Shown: piece after piece, positions 9,798-19,540 of the stretch
Layout of the letters: each line of letters begins with the position of its first letter
Numbering within the stretch: position 1 is the first letter of the stretch
Source: Kappaphycus alvarezii
Taxonomy: Eukaryota; Rhodophyta; Florideophyceae; Gigartinales; Solieriaceae
Length of the DNA stretch: 64,000 bases
Direction of reading: 5' to 3'
NCBI GenBank assembly: GCA_002205965.3
Contig: NADL03000556.1
Coordinates: 1 to 64,000 of the forward strand
Notes under the pieces: model-generated
What the model was told of the DNA's origin: nothing
The model's input: only the letters and a program-made list of their open reading frames with translations
The model's database searches: none
Program-made: the position numbers and the translations under genes

Positions 9798-10680
9798 GAC
9801 GGTATTCAGTTTTTACTTTTCTCAGTTAGGAAGCAATTTATAAACAAATGCTTTGAGTGCGTCACCTATGTATATTCAGCAGATCCTCATGTTCAGGAAA
9901 CCTTACCCAATTTCTTACTACTAACGATTCCTTGCGTAGTTTTTCGGCTAAAAGCGAATTTTGTATCCAGCTCACTTTACAAGGTCCCAAGAACACACTA
10001 AGAGCTCATTGGATCACTTGTTCGCAAACAGAGCCGTCATCACTTCCGCTTGGAGAGCAAGTTTTTTGAATTGGCCACTTTTATGCAGAGTTTGACTTGC
10101 AGCGTATCCAACATAAACCTTACTAATATCAACTGTTCGTTTCATCGGGTTTCACTGCAATCTCAAAAACTGGATCTAGTAGGGAAATTCAGGTAGCCCC
10201 GACCCATATCACTGCGTAGGCCATGATCGCAGCACACAAATATAATATAGACGCTGAATACCACTATCAAAGGACCACCTCAGCACAAGATTAATGCTTT
10301 AATTGAACAAACACTCCACAAAATCGTGTTTACGGCCAAACCCGTCTTAAAACATGGCAACACCACGAGTCTGCATGACGCTATCTTTGCACACTTTTTC
10401 ATAAAAGTGTTGTGATACACTGCCTATTAAATCCATTTCTTAAGTAATGACGGGTTAATATAGGTCCGTAATCCATTTCCTAGAAAAAACGGTACAACCG
10501 CATCAAAAATAGCCAAAATCGACATTTTCGAAAAATTGTCATAACCCAAAATATTTTCACTTCTAGGGCTTGAACTGTTGTAAGAAAGACAATGAAGCAC
10601 TCCTGAACACTGTCGAGGACCATACAAGCCTTATCACAACATATATATAACATGTGCAACAAATCCCCTCGGCAACCCAA
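9798..10680. other. No recognised gene
   Basis: Only short frames occur (for example 9,857-10,069 plus and 10,427-10,627 minus), none with a familiar motif. A phrase near 10,120 (ACTAATATCAACTG) echoes the 9,651 repeat, so repeat-derived DNA may extend here. Confidence 0.4.
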
Positions 10681-10689
10681 ATCCCCAAC

Positions 10690-11000
10690 CAACCGGTAAC
10701 TAAAAACCCCTAATCCCCTAAAAAAACCCTAAATCCCCGAATCCCCTAATCCCCTATGATCAATGTAAAATTATAAATCCCTTTAATACCTAATCATCAA
10801 CATCCCCTAAAACCCCTAATACAATCTATTCTTACAAATCCTCTAGTTTCTTATTCCCAAATAACCACTAAGCCCAAAGAACTAACTTATTCTCATAAAT
10901 CCCCTAAATCCCCTAAATCCAAATAGCACTTACCCCCCTAGTCCCCTATAGATCCTCTAGTTCCCTACTCCCCCTATAGCCCCTGATACCTTCTAAGACC
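10690..11000. repeat. Degenerate telomere-like CCCCTAA tract
   Basis: Words such as AATCCCCTAA, ACCCTAAATCCCC and CCCCTAAAACCCCTAA recur irregularly for about 300 bp. On the other strand they are TTAGGGGATT and TTTAGGG-like, typical of telomeric or subtelomeric repeats. The array is irregular and internal, so it may be an interstitial telomere relic or simply a C-rich low-complexity tract. Confidence 0.5.
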
Positions 11001-11245
11001 CCTAAGACCCAGACAAATTGTTTTGTGTATTCACTAAGCTGATCCGACAGTTCGGCCTATATTTTCATTTCGCGTCTTATCCATACTTTCCCGTTCCTTG
11101 TATCCTCGTTTTTTCCCCACCTCAACTTCACTATTCTTTAAATTCTTTTTCAATTTCTATCTGCTATTCAATAATATCCTACAGCCTGCCACGCGGATAT
11201 GGTGGGACAAGCATTGAACTTTTGCACAACGTAATAGGCTGACTT

Positions 11246-11345
11246 ACAGGCTGTGCACGTTCGCACAGCCTAATTCTCACTGCGGACTTACCCCTCATGT
11301 ACCTGGACTTGCCCCGATGTACCTGGACTTACCCCCGATGAAGGC
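11246..11345. repeat. 8-bp-arm hairpin and short tandem repeat
   Basis: GGCTGTGC and GCACAGCC flank a 6-nt loop (11,246-11,267), a perfect 8-bp inverted repeat. Just downstream, about 24-bp units containing GGACTTACCCC and GATGTACCT repeat two to three times (about 11,283-11,345), and a GGACTTACCCTC echo occurs near 11,709. The function is unknown. Confidence 0.5.
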
Positions 11346-11765
11346 AATTATTATGCCCAAATGGGACCTCCTGACCACCTCCAATCAGAATTCGCCCCTT
11401 TCCTCGCGGTCCCGGCTCCGTCCAATCATCATTCCCCCTCACGCCTCGCCATTTTTTGCCCGATCATAAGTGTGGCCCGGTACAACCGCGTGCAAACGCA
11501 GGTGTATCATAACATTTTTTGACGAAATTGATCCACAAATATTATTGGACGGGGGCAATGCTTACGGAAATCCCTGCCCCCAAATTGCAGGAAAATATTT
11601 GTACAGTAACGAAAAAAGGTTAAAATTCAGTAGAATCCGGGCATATTTTGCTGAGCGCCAATGAAACGTCCCCCTCTGTATGTGCTCTTTTGATTAATTT
11701 TTCTGATGTCGGACTTACCCTCGGCCTCAGAATAGCTAGCGGCTCCAGATCGTGAATGCCCCAAG

Positions 11766-12107
11766 CTATGACATCCGTATCCTTGAGAGCTTTCTCAATC
11801 TCCTTCTGATTCTTCTCTTAGAGGTAGTCCACCTTAGAGGCCACAGAGCCGAGTGTTTCACCTCCACTTTTGTCTCTTCTTTAACTTCAGTCTTCACCGA
11901 TCGGGGCAGGTCAGGTTCGTACGATTCTTTGTTAATAATGGCTAAGACCAGGTCTTTTCCGGAATTCGATCCACCATCTCTTTCGCTAGACGACGAGAAA
12001 GGATGGAGAGTTTCCTCATCGTCTGAACCTTTGGGAAATGTAAAGTCCTCAGTGCCCGTCTGAGCCCCCATTGATTCTGGACGGCTCATTGACGAATGGT
12101 AATCCAA
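11766..12107 (-). pseudogene. Retroelement remnant downstream of protease
   Basis: This 113-codon frame lies just after the protease fragment in the same orientation. It has an acidic first half and a basic end. No reverse-transcriptase motif is visible before similarity to a retroelement ends near 11,700. It is probably the protease-RT linker of the truncated LTR element that runs leftward from 15,100. The assignment rests on position. Confidence 0.35.
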
Positions 12108-12149
12108 CCTATCCTTCCCCTATAACCAAAGTGATGTGTTATAGGGCAT

Positions 12150-12460
12150 AATTGATGCGCATCTAGAGGGCTTTCAGAATCTTACCTCCATGCATTGCGT
12201 ATAAAGGGGCTTTTTTGACCACCAGGGACGCTAGGTGCACGACCACTGACCCGTGAGACACCGGCACTCCTCTGAGGCAACAAAGAACCTCGGCGACAGT
12301 TCTGTCTTCTGCCGTTACCTGACGATCGGTTTCCGTCGGGGTAAGGGCATGATTTTCGCATTCCTAAGAGATCAGTTTAGGAACTGCACCCGTGTCCAGA
12401 AGGTCATGAGTCTCCATTCCATACAACTTCACGACGAATACTTAAGTCAGCGTGAACCTC
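12150..12460 (-). pseudogene. Retropepsin-like protease fragment
   Basis: Read on the minus strand, the sequence gives LLDTGAVPKLIS, the active-site DTGA loop of retroviral-type aspartic proteases (codons at 12,385-12,396). It is followed after a stop by about 60 in-frame residues with GVPVSHGS and hydrophobic strands, as in retroelement protease folds. It lies directly downstream of the zinc-knuckle gag frame, which is the normal gag-protease order. The in-frame stop shortly after the active site makes it inactive. Confidence 0.65.
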
Positions 12461-12569
12461 CTAAGGAGTTACCCATCAATTCTTGTGTGTAGCCGGTAGC
12501 CTATTGGATAACAGTCTCCTTAAAACCTTTCTGGCCTCCTCGGCATCCCGCGCAATAGTTGCTCGAGGT

Positions 12570-13076
12570 TCATACCTGTCGCAGTGGAAGCCCGTTATAC
12601 TTATCTATATGATCCTGGAGTCCAACGGATTTTTTCTTAGAATTGCAGTTTCCTCTCTCGTTCTTCTTCTTTATGACGGGGCCCGTCATCGGCGGACGAT
12701 TACCAGGGGCCTTGTCCAAGCTGGCATCAAGATCATTTAAGTCTTCTCTCTTTTGTTTCAAGAGTCCCCGCCGCCCCGCACTACTCTTCGAGGCGGCAAC
12801 AAAGTCCTTCTCACGAGATTCGTGAGCAACCGCGACCTTGTCATCGTCCTTTAGACTCTTCATTTTCAACTCTACTCTAGACTCTGGCCGGGCCCTAACA
12901 ACTTCTCCTCGCTGATCATCACCACGAGGGCTCTTAGGCCAGCATTTCGCTTCCAAATGGCCTCTTCTCCCACCAATCATGCAATTTGCATCTCTTTGTG
13001 AATTATATGAGCAACGGCTCGGCCCATGGCCTTTTTGGTTGCAAAAGCTGCAAAAATAATCTGCTTTCATTTTCAC
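12570..13076 (-). pseudogene. Gag C-terminal part with CCHC zinc knuckle
   Basis: The 168-codon frame begins with YFCSFCNQKGHGPSRC, a perfect C-x2-C-x4-H-x4-C knuckle used by Gag nucleocapsid to bind RNA. A second degenerate copy follows (CMIGGRRGHLEAKC, first Cys of the pair lost). The rest is Lys/Arg-rich. Upstream frames to 14,149 supply the remainder of gag, and the protease lies downstream. It belongs to the minus-strand LTR element. Confidence 0.75.
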
Positions 13077-13097
13077 TGAAGGCGTCGTTCCACCGAA

Positions 13098-14149
13098 TTA
13101 TTTCTTCCCGAGCAACGATAGTTCAGCAACTTTGTACGCCAACTTGTCCACCTTTCTTTCCAGATACTGAGAACCACGAGAATATAGCCTCTGAAGAATC
13201 TTTTCGCCGTTCCAATAGATGAGTTTCATTGACTTTATTCTACATATAACGTCTTTTTTCCACTTATGAAGTCTTTCATTGCCTTCATGAGCCCCTTGTA
13301 GTCTGTAGGGACTCTGAACATCGCAAACTGCGCCATTTATTGATTTTCTACCAATTTCTTTCTGGAACGTGCCGAACAAAGCGGTATCATCTAATCCAAC
13401 TCTCTTGTATTGAGCGTCTAACTGTGTCAGGAAGCCTGTTAACTCCTTTGGGTGCAACGTAGCGTTAATAGTTTTCTGTATTTCTTCTTCTTGCTTATTT
13501 TACTACCCAAAATCCTAGACGAGCTTAGCTATAACGGTCATATTCCTTCGCCTTTTTCATAAACGCTGCATTTCTTGCAAAATTCTTGTAACGACGATCA
13601 AATACTGCGCCTTCGAGGTGGCAGAGGACCTCAAGCGCCGTTTCCTCGTCGTTTTGGCCCCGCACGACTAAATTAACGTACGCTAAAAAGAAGGACGCGA
13701 CGTCGGAAGACGTCGGAAGAAGGGGAACCTTCGAAGGAAACGTTGAGTTTCGGGGAATTATTCATGCTCATAGTCGACCTTGGATGCGGTATCATGAAGT
13801 TCCTGTTTTATGTTTACTCTCCTTCTTCTGCGGCCAAGCGGGACTAGCCTTCCTCCCCCGGATTACGGCAGCCCTCTCGTATTCTTGTACGGGCTGCCAA
13901 ATCGGTGTTTCTAGGCACATACAGTGCCTGCACAGTGTGCACTGGTAATTTATATTGTACGATCGAGCCGTTCCAATCAGACAGCGACACTGGGAGTCGT
14001 GCGATGCTCAATTCGCGCGACATGGTACCTGTGGTCTGGTGGTCTGCCCCTGGGATAGGCCATGTGAACGGCTGCGGTTGGTCAGCAGTAGTCGTCAGAA
14101 AAGTAAGCGAAAAATAAACCAGAGTCATCCCCTCGAAAAACGTTGCCAA
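13098..14149 (-). pseudogene. Gag N-terminal and middle part, broken
   Basis: A 101-codon frame starts at ATG 14,149, about 50 nt beyond the conserved LTR-like segment. A second frame covers 13,457-13,098, and coding-like sequence joins them in other frames. No capsid motif is clear to me, but the location between LTR and zinc knuckle makes gag the simplest reading. Several frameshifts and stops show it is dead. Confidence 0.5.
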
Positions 14150-14195
14150 ATAAAAGTGGCTGAAAGGGTTAACTCGTCGGGATAAGAGATACTAA

Positions 14196-14610
14196 GAACC
14201 AATTAACCAAGAAGTAGGTGTTGCAAGCGACAAAAGTTCTACCCTGGTATAGTTGAGCGAACAAAAAGGGGTGGTTAAGGACGACAGTTGAGAGGGCTAC
14301 AAGTAAGTATAGAAATGGTAGGGTCTACCGCTGAAGTTCTATGACCAGCGTAAAAAATGGTTCTTGGGTCTAAAGTTGACTCTCAACTTCCTACTACTCG
14401 GGACTTTACTTGAAGTTGTCTGCCGACTTGTTTGACCATTACAAGAAATAGCAGTCTACTCAGCTTATATTGAACTTTTAGCTAACTCCCGAAGTCTCAA
14501 AAAAACACACTAAGAACCATAAAATGCATCAAATGGAATTGTGTGAAAGAGAAAGACTAACAGCAGATAATATCAGAATATCAGGATATTTATCTATATT
14601 TCTTCCTTAA
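14196..14610 (-). mobile_element. LTR family 1, copy 1
   Basis: In reverse complement this stretch aligns with 24,790-25,240 and 33,030-33,400. Shared landmarks in order are TTTTATG-rich start, AAGCTGAGTA-ACTGC, GACAACTTCAAG, the AGTCAACTT block, TTTGTCGCT and AATTGGTTCT. A gag frame follows directly, so it behaves as a 5' LTR for the minus-strand element. The exact TG/CA ends are not clear. Confidence 0.65.
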
Positions 14611-14614
14611 TATC

Positions 14615-15091
14615 TTAGTCCTCTAGACCAGAGCCAAAACCTTCGCCCAAAATATCCATTACATCCAGACAGTCACCACAAATATCCGCGAACGGCTCAC
14701 AATTCTCTGTTTCTTCCTGGGATGTATCTAGACCACTAAAGATTCCCCCATCGGGTTCCAGCGTCGGGACCATCTGTTCCATACTATCTGGCCCCCTCCC
14801 CACCATTCCAGCACTTTCCGTGTCTTCCTCCAACTTGTCCTCCTCGTCCTTCTATTCATCCTGCTCACCATCTACCTCCTTGTTCTCTAACTCGTCTGTC
14901 TGTCGAGCAATTCCAGAGACCGACTCCCGAACGCGTTCCCAGTCCATTCTAATACAGTAATCATCGTACTCCGTTGGTCCATTGGCCCCCAGGGCCAGCG
15001 CGTTGAGATCGTGGTGGCCTAGGGACGATTTCACGATGTTAAGGGACGGGCGAAGGTTGGTCATGTTGGGGGCAAAAAAGAGGGGAGCCAA
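14615..15091 (-). pseudogene. Acidic ORF next to LTR family 1, copy 1 (in-frame stop)
   Basis: The equivalent of the intact 24,146 start lies at ATG 15,064 (MTNLRPS). The frame is broken by one stop at 14,852-14,854 and then continues in the same frame to 14,615. The C-terminal region is strongly conserved with the other copy: EPDG-x-IFS-x-LD, then PFADICGDCLD, then MDILGE. A TATTTAAA box (15,141-15,148, minus) lies about 80 nt upstream. The long Glu/Asp run of the other copy is much shorter here. It has no match that I know of. Confidence 0.6.
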
Positions 15092-16250
15092 TATCGTAGT
15101 TTATGGTGGATGCTTATTCTCAAGGATGTCGATTTCGAACTTTAAATAGGGCAACTTCTTCGAAAAGTATCATGACCTTGGACGAATAATGGCATTTATT
15201 AATAACAGCGTGTCTTCCAATAAAAAATATCAACCCATGAATTTGCCACACTTATCTGAATTAAAAATATGTCGCAAATTCAGAGACTGTAAAATACCTT
15301 GAATCTTCCGATCCTGTATCCTTCCGATCCTGTATCCAAATTTGGTCCTTTTTGATACTTCTTTTTGGGTGCAAATTTAAAGGTGGTGGCCCGAATTTTT
15401 GGACAGGGCCGCAACTGGTTGGACAAGGAAGACTTCTCGTAATTATTTTGAGAAAATAACTTTCATGTTCCAGTTCCATGGCAAAAAGCAGAATGTCGCC
15501 CAGAGAAAACTGTATTCACTTTAAACCTGTGAAAAAATTTAAAAATTAATCTGACCAGTAGACTCCTCATACTTAATTACATCTATTCCGTCATCAAAAC
15601 TTTGCGCCAGCGTAAAATGGCGGGCTTATCAAAAGTTGAATTCCATCACCAGCTGGTATTCAGCTTCTTTTCGGGCAGCCGTACTTCCCTTGCTCGGAAT
15701 ATTACTGATAAAGACTCTACAATTTCGGCTAGTAGCAAACTCCGTAGAGCACGGTCATTTGTTACAAGAACAATGTGCAACCAACTGCCTCGCAATCGTA
15801 AAGCAAGGAGAGATTCTGCTCTCGAAAAAGTTCTCCCCGAAATGAAAAATCGTCAAGCAGTACACTGGAGTCCCATTTGTCACTCCATGCTTCAATTGGC
15901 TGTAGAATGGGCCTGAACCGCAGCGACTCGACACAACGGCCGTCCAACGGCACTGAACGCAAGGGAATAATTAATAATCTTTGGTTTGCTGTGTGAGTAT
16001 GCTAACCAAGGTCACCATCTCAACACCAAACATGTTACCGCAGAGGACCCAAGTATGAAATCTTTTACTGCTCTCGGGGTGTCCTCTTCCTCGAATTTGC
16101 GGAACGGCCTGCTGGCTTGCCCCGGAAAAGAATCCCTCGTCCTCTTTGTGTCCAGTGTCTGGGGATGCCTGTCGAGCAGGTTCTGAATGACGCCAGGGGT
16201 CGGTGGAAGGACACCTTGCTAGCATAGGGCCACAGCAGCCTTACCACATT
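15092..16250. other. No assigned gene
   Basis: Plus frame 15,602-15,916 (104 codons) and minus frame 15,971-16,225 are the longest, without motifs I recognise. Part of it may be LINE 3' sequence following the minus-strand endonuclease fragment. CAATA/ATAAA-rich DNA lies at 15,180-15,260. Confidence 0.35.
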
Positions 16251-16656
16251 CCCCCTCCTTGGCCAGTCTTCTGGCCCGTTTATTATTCAACTGATGCTGG
16301 TCGCTGGCAGTTGAGGCGGTCAGTAAGCCATGTTCCAACGGGGGGAAATTTGGAGCGTTTTTAATCCATGAAAAATGAGGTCTGCTCTTCCCTGAGAGAT
16401 GTCGGGATATAGGTAAAATCTTACCATGTAAAGGATTGGCGGGAAGCAGCAAAAACTCTAGAAACCCGTCTGGAGGCCAGCCAACAGGCACGCCGCATTT
16501 GACATCGCTGCCGCTGCGGTATGACGCTGTGTTAAGACTTGTTTGACGTTGCGTAGGTTTCCCTTGCCCCGTAACGACGTTTAGTGCGACGTCGTTTAGC
16601 AACGCGTGAGCATCTGGGTGCCATCCGCCGAGAGTGAAGATGGGGACGGGAACCAG
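16250..16656 (-). pseudogene. LINE endonuclease C-terminal fragment, downstream of solo LTR
   Basis: The minus frame resumes at LVPVPIFTLGGWHPDAHALL, matching the same motif in the fragments at 17,585-18,362 and 59,895-60,620. The repeat at 59,895 extends colinearly to about 16,330 here. It is the second half of one gene: the first half is at 17,085-17,260, and joining across the solo LTR with a single copy of the 5-bp target keeps the frame. After GGW-HP the frame decays. Confidence 0.75.
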
Positions 16657-17084
16657 TGAAACAGAAAGGGAGGCAGCCGGGGCGCTGCTAAAAGAACAGT
16701 AGAGGCGATGGTAATGGGTTTCAGAGAGTTGGGGGCAAAGGGTGTATTGAGTGTACCTGGATTCCCACAAGAATCCAAATGGGCCCTCCCTTTTATAGGC
16801 AGTGCAATAACTCTACTCTATAAATTCTATACGTTGTTAGCTCAGTAGAACTTACTAGAAAGTAGAGGTGTAGCTTTAGAATTGTACTATCTAGAATATA
16901 GCTACGTAAATAAAACGATGACGTGGGGCTCCACGTCAAATAAATACATTTAGCGAAAACCAATTTTTATAAAATCATTCAAAACGCTACAGTTTCTCGG
17001 TTATACCACTTTGTAATAGAGAACTGGAATAGCGACAGCGAACAAGTCTCTATTATACAGTGGTGTAACAGAGACATTGTTACA
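16657..17084 (-). mobile_element. Solo LTR (family 2), 428 bp, with 5-bp TSD
   Basis: On the minus strand it starts TGTAACAATG and ends CTGTTTCA, the canonical TG...CA. It is flanked by CTGGT on both sides (plus-strand ACCAG at 16,652-16,656 and 17,085-17,089). The interrupted LINE frame becomes continuous when it is removed. It contains a TATA box (TATAAAA, plus 16,791-16,797), the inverted repeat GGATTC-GGGAATCC just downstream, and two GTCTCT/AGAGAC hairpins near its U3 end. Related LTRs are at 22,514 and 31,256. Confidence 0.9.
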
Positions 17085-17260
17085 ACCAGCCTACTTCTGA
17101 CGGAGGGCGCGATGATGGACTCGTATCTTCTGTGTTTGGCCGTTCTTGCTGCGTTAAGCGAGTTAAGCGGGTTGAAGGTCCTTACTCTCCTGTTGGAGGG
17201 CTCTACTAGGGGCTTGACAATGGTGACATCCAAGAAGTGCTCCAAAGTGCATCAAGTAAT
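17085..17260 (-). pseudogene. LINE endonuclease fragment, upstream of solo LTR
   Basis: The minus frame contains FLDVTIVKPL, then a conserved NPLNSLNAARTAKHRRYE segment, ending at SRLV where the solo LTR begins. The same segment is in the 18,000 and 60,300 copies, where it follows the RPD-I motif of a restriction-like endonuclease. The part carrying RPD is missing here. Similarity to the 60.4-kb copy continues weakly to about 17,380 (CCATTACAGTAAA). Confidence 0.75.
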
Positions 17261-17584
17261 TTGCATGGTGTAAGAATCAACAGTGATGGCTTTAACGGAA
17301 TATTGCTTTGACCCTCGATCTGTGTTTTTTTTTGCCAACATACCCATTACAGTAAACGAACCCGCCATTCACTGTCTTTTCGTAATTCTCGTTGTCAGAT
17401 ACTGTATGATACCATAAGTTGCATTCCTAATTGTACATTACGCATTCCCGCTTGTGCAGAACATTGTAGTACGAACGGTATGGTAACAGTACAGTACAGA
17501 AGGAAGAATGACGCTTTATTATTTGAAGCGTCTTTCCGTTTAGCAATTTCTGCTCCTCCAACCCACCATCGCAGAAGCTAACAT
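17261..17584. other. Spacer between oppositely oriented LINE fragments
   Basis: It contains a T8 run, the shared CCATTACAGTAAA phrase, and an ACAGTACAGTACAG motif near 17,490. No gene is visible. Confidence 0.4.
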
Positions 17585-18362
17585 ATGTAATTCATGTGGC
17601 TGCGCAAGAGGCCTTGCCGCTCGGAAACATCCGCAACCGCGCCTTCCGCGATAGCGTGTCCCTCCCCGGTGCCAAAGGCTGGGTCTACTGTGCACCTTGC
17701 CTGGATTGAGGACGCACATCAAGAGCAAAGACTACTCCGTGTGGTTCCAGTACTTTTGCCAAACCCCTATATTCGCCCCACGTACCCCTTGCCCAAAAGC
17801 TGGGTGTCCTGAAATGCTGGATATCTACGGGGACCACTTGCTACATTGTCGCTTTGGCTGCGAGCGGAATACTCGCCGCAACAACCAGGTGACTTTACTG
17901 GGGAACGATCTCGCAAGAGCCGCCCGACGTGCATTCATCGAACCTCGTCTACACTACCAAAACAGGACGAGGCCGGATATCAGGGCGATGGGAGCCGCCG
18001 GTGGCACGGATTATTTCGACGTTACCTTTGTCAACCCGCTCACTCCCTCCAACGCAAGAGCCAGGGCTTTCAACCAACTCACAAGCCTCAACGCTGCTCA
18101 CGCAGAGAAGCAGCGGAAATACCAAGGGTTCCTTGCTGAGCTGCCTGGGAGAAACAGGCTGGTTCCTGTTCCCATCTCAACTCTTGGAGGATGGCATCCG
18201 GCGGCGTTCTCCGTCGTCAAGGAACTCTCGACAACTGTTGCCACCCGCGCAATGGAACGGTTTTCGAAGATTAGAGGCATTCTCGTACAGCGGCACTCCG
18301 CATTGAAAGTAACCTCCAATGCCGCTTGTTTGCTAGCTGGCCTCCCTTCCACCTTCTGGTAG
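17585..18362 (+). pseudogene. LINE-like RT C-terminal zinc/endonuclease region
   Basis: Two overlapping frames, shifted near 17,697, encode the end of a LINE-type polyprotein. Visible are a Cys-rich segment, then CPEMLDIYGDHLLHC (17,807-17,850) with GDH-LHC zinc-binding residues, then RTRPDIRAMG and D-x-FDVTFVNPL. The RPD...D arrangement resembles the restriction-like PD-(D/E)xK endonuclease found at the C-terminus of some LINEs. LVPVPISTLGGWHP follows, and the frame stops with TAG at 18,360-18,362. No RT domain precedes it here; that part is found separately at 21,855. It is a 5'-truncated fragment, typical of LINE insertion. It is the best-preserved copy of this domain in the window. Confidence 0.75.
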
Positions 18363-18403
18363 ATTGGAGTGCCATCTACAGTATTCGACACATTGTGCGG
18401 TTT

Positions 18404-18469
18404 CACAATTGGCTTGACCATGAAACGTTATCTACGCTCCGGTACAAATTTACTGGGTACCAACCCACA
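18404..18469. repeat. 66-bp module, copy 1
   Basis: This matches 61,398-61,463 over its length. The last part (TACGCTCCGG through CAACCCACA) is identical and the first part (CACAA-TGGCTTG-CCAT) is close. It contains GGTAC...GTACC. No coding meaning is evident. The region 18,470-19,480 around it has no gene that I recognise. Confidence 0.75.
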
Positions 18470-19485
18470 TATCTACCACAGTAAATTAACCCCCCATTTC
18501 CCCCTTGTTTTGAAGACAAGTCCGCACTACACAGGACCTCGGGTTCTGGTAGACGGACGACTCCGGGCAATGGCTGAACCAATTGCCCACTCAAGCGAGA
18601 AAGGGACCGGAAGAAAACTCCACCACCTGAACCGAGGATTAGTACTGTACTGTACATGCTTCTCTTGACTGCTAAATCATTGGCCCTTCTCACGGTAACT
18701 GTGCTCGGTCTTAGTGGAAAAAAGATTGATCTCTATAGCTTTACATGTTTTGGTAGGACATTTTTCAGTTTCAGAATTCGAATGTCCCCTGCCTCGTGTA
18801 CAACTTGGCTGCAGTTCTATCCCCGACGAGTTGAGAGGCAGTGCGTAAAAGTAGAATCGTTAGGAGCACAAGACCGTTGCGAGCACTTCACCCAGCTCCC
18901 CCGTTTAGTGCTAATAAACAAAGAAAACTGCTTGTAGGAATTCAGTAAAGCCAAATTCAGCTACAACAGCCAAAAGTTCTCACCTGACTGAATTTTAGTG
19001 TATTTTTTGATCAGCCGAAAATCTCTGAGAAGCTTCTGGTCCAGCGTTACAACCGTGCGCCCTGTCTGTGAGTCATTTCATGGGACGGGGCCCTCCAACC
19101 CGCTCTAATTTTAAACGGGAATCCCACATCTTATTCCACATCTTATTCAGCATTTCGACAACCCCTGCAGTACTGAATGAAGGAAAGATGCGAGCAGCCG
19201 CTGCATGGCTCAACGCAACGGATAATCATAATCACAGGCCCATGCCGCTTTTGAGCGCTGGGGGGGGACGCACTGTGCTGTATTGTACGCAAATGGGAAA
19301 AAAGGGGTGCGTCTACTACTAGAATTAGGAGTGCTGAGAGCAGGGGGAGTTCTGCAAGGCGTTTTGTCAGCAAAATGCTGTATTTTTCCAGAAAACGAAC
19401 TGATTACTATCGAAAACTTCTTCTGGGCAACTTGTGCAACCTTCCAAGTAGTTCTTCTCAGCATCCTCAGTAGCAAGTGTTGACA
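18470..19485. other. No recognised gene
   Basis: Short frames on both strands carry no known motif. A GTACTGTACTGTAC stretch occurs near 18,645. There is a G9-type run near 19,260. It probably holds the upstream region of the flavoprotein gene. Confidence 0.4.
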
Positions 19486-19494
19486 TATATTTAT
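19486..19494 (+). promoter_or_regulatory. Possible TATA box of flavoprotein gene
   Basis: TATATTTAT lies about 55 nt upstream of the first ATG (19,541) of the flavoprotein gene. A matching element lies at the same distance from the ParB-like gene. Confidence 0.35.
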
Positions 19495-19540
19495 CGAATC
19501 GTAGCTCTGGTCTAAATTGGTATCGCTAAACTCAATTCCC

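Noticed and set aside
15602-15916. 104-codon plus ORF
   Set aside because: It is basic without recognisable motif, and two frames are open in the same place. It cannot be separated from chance.
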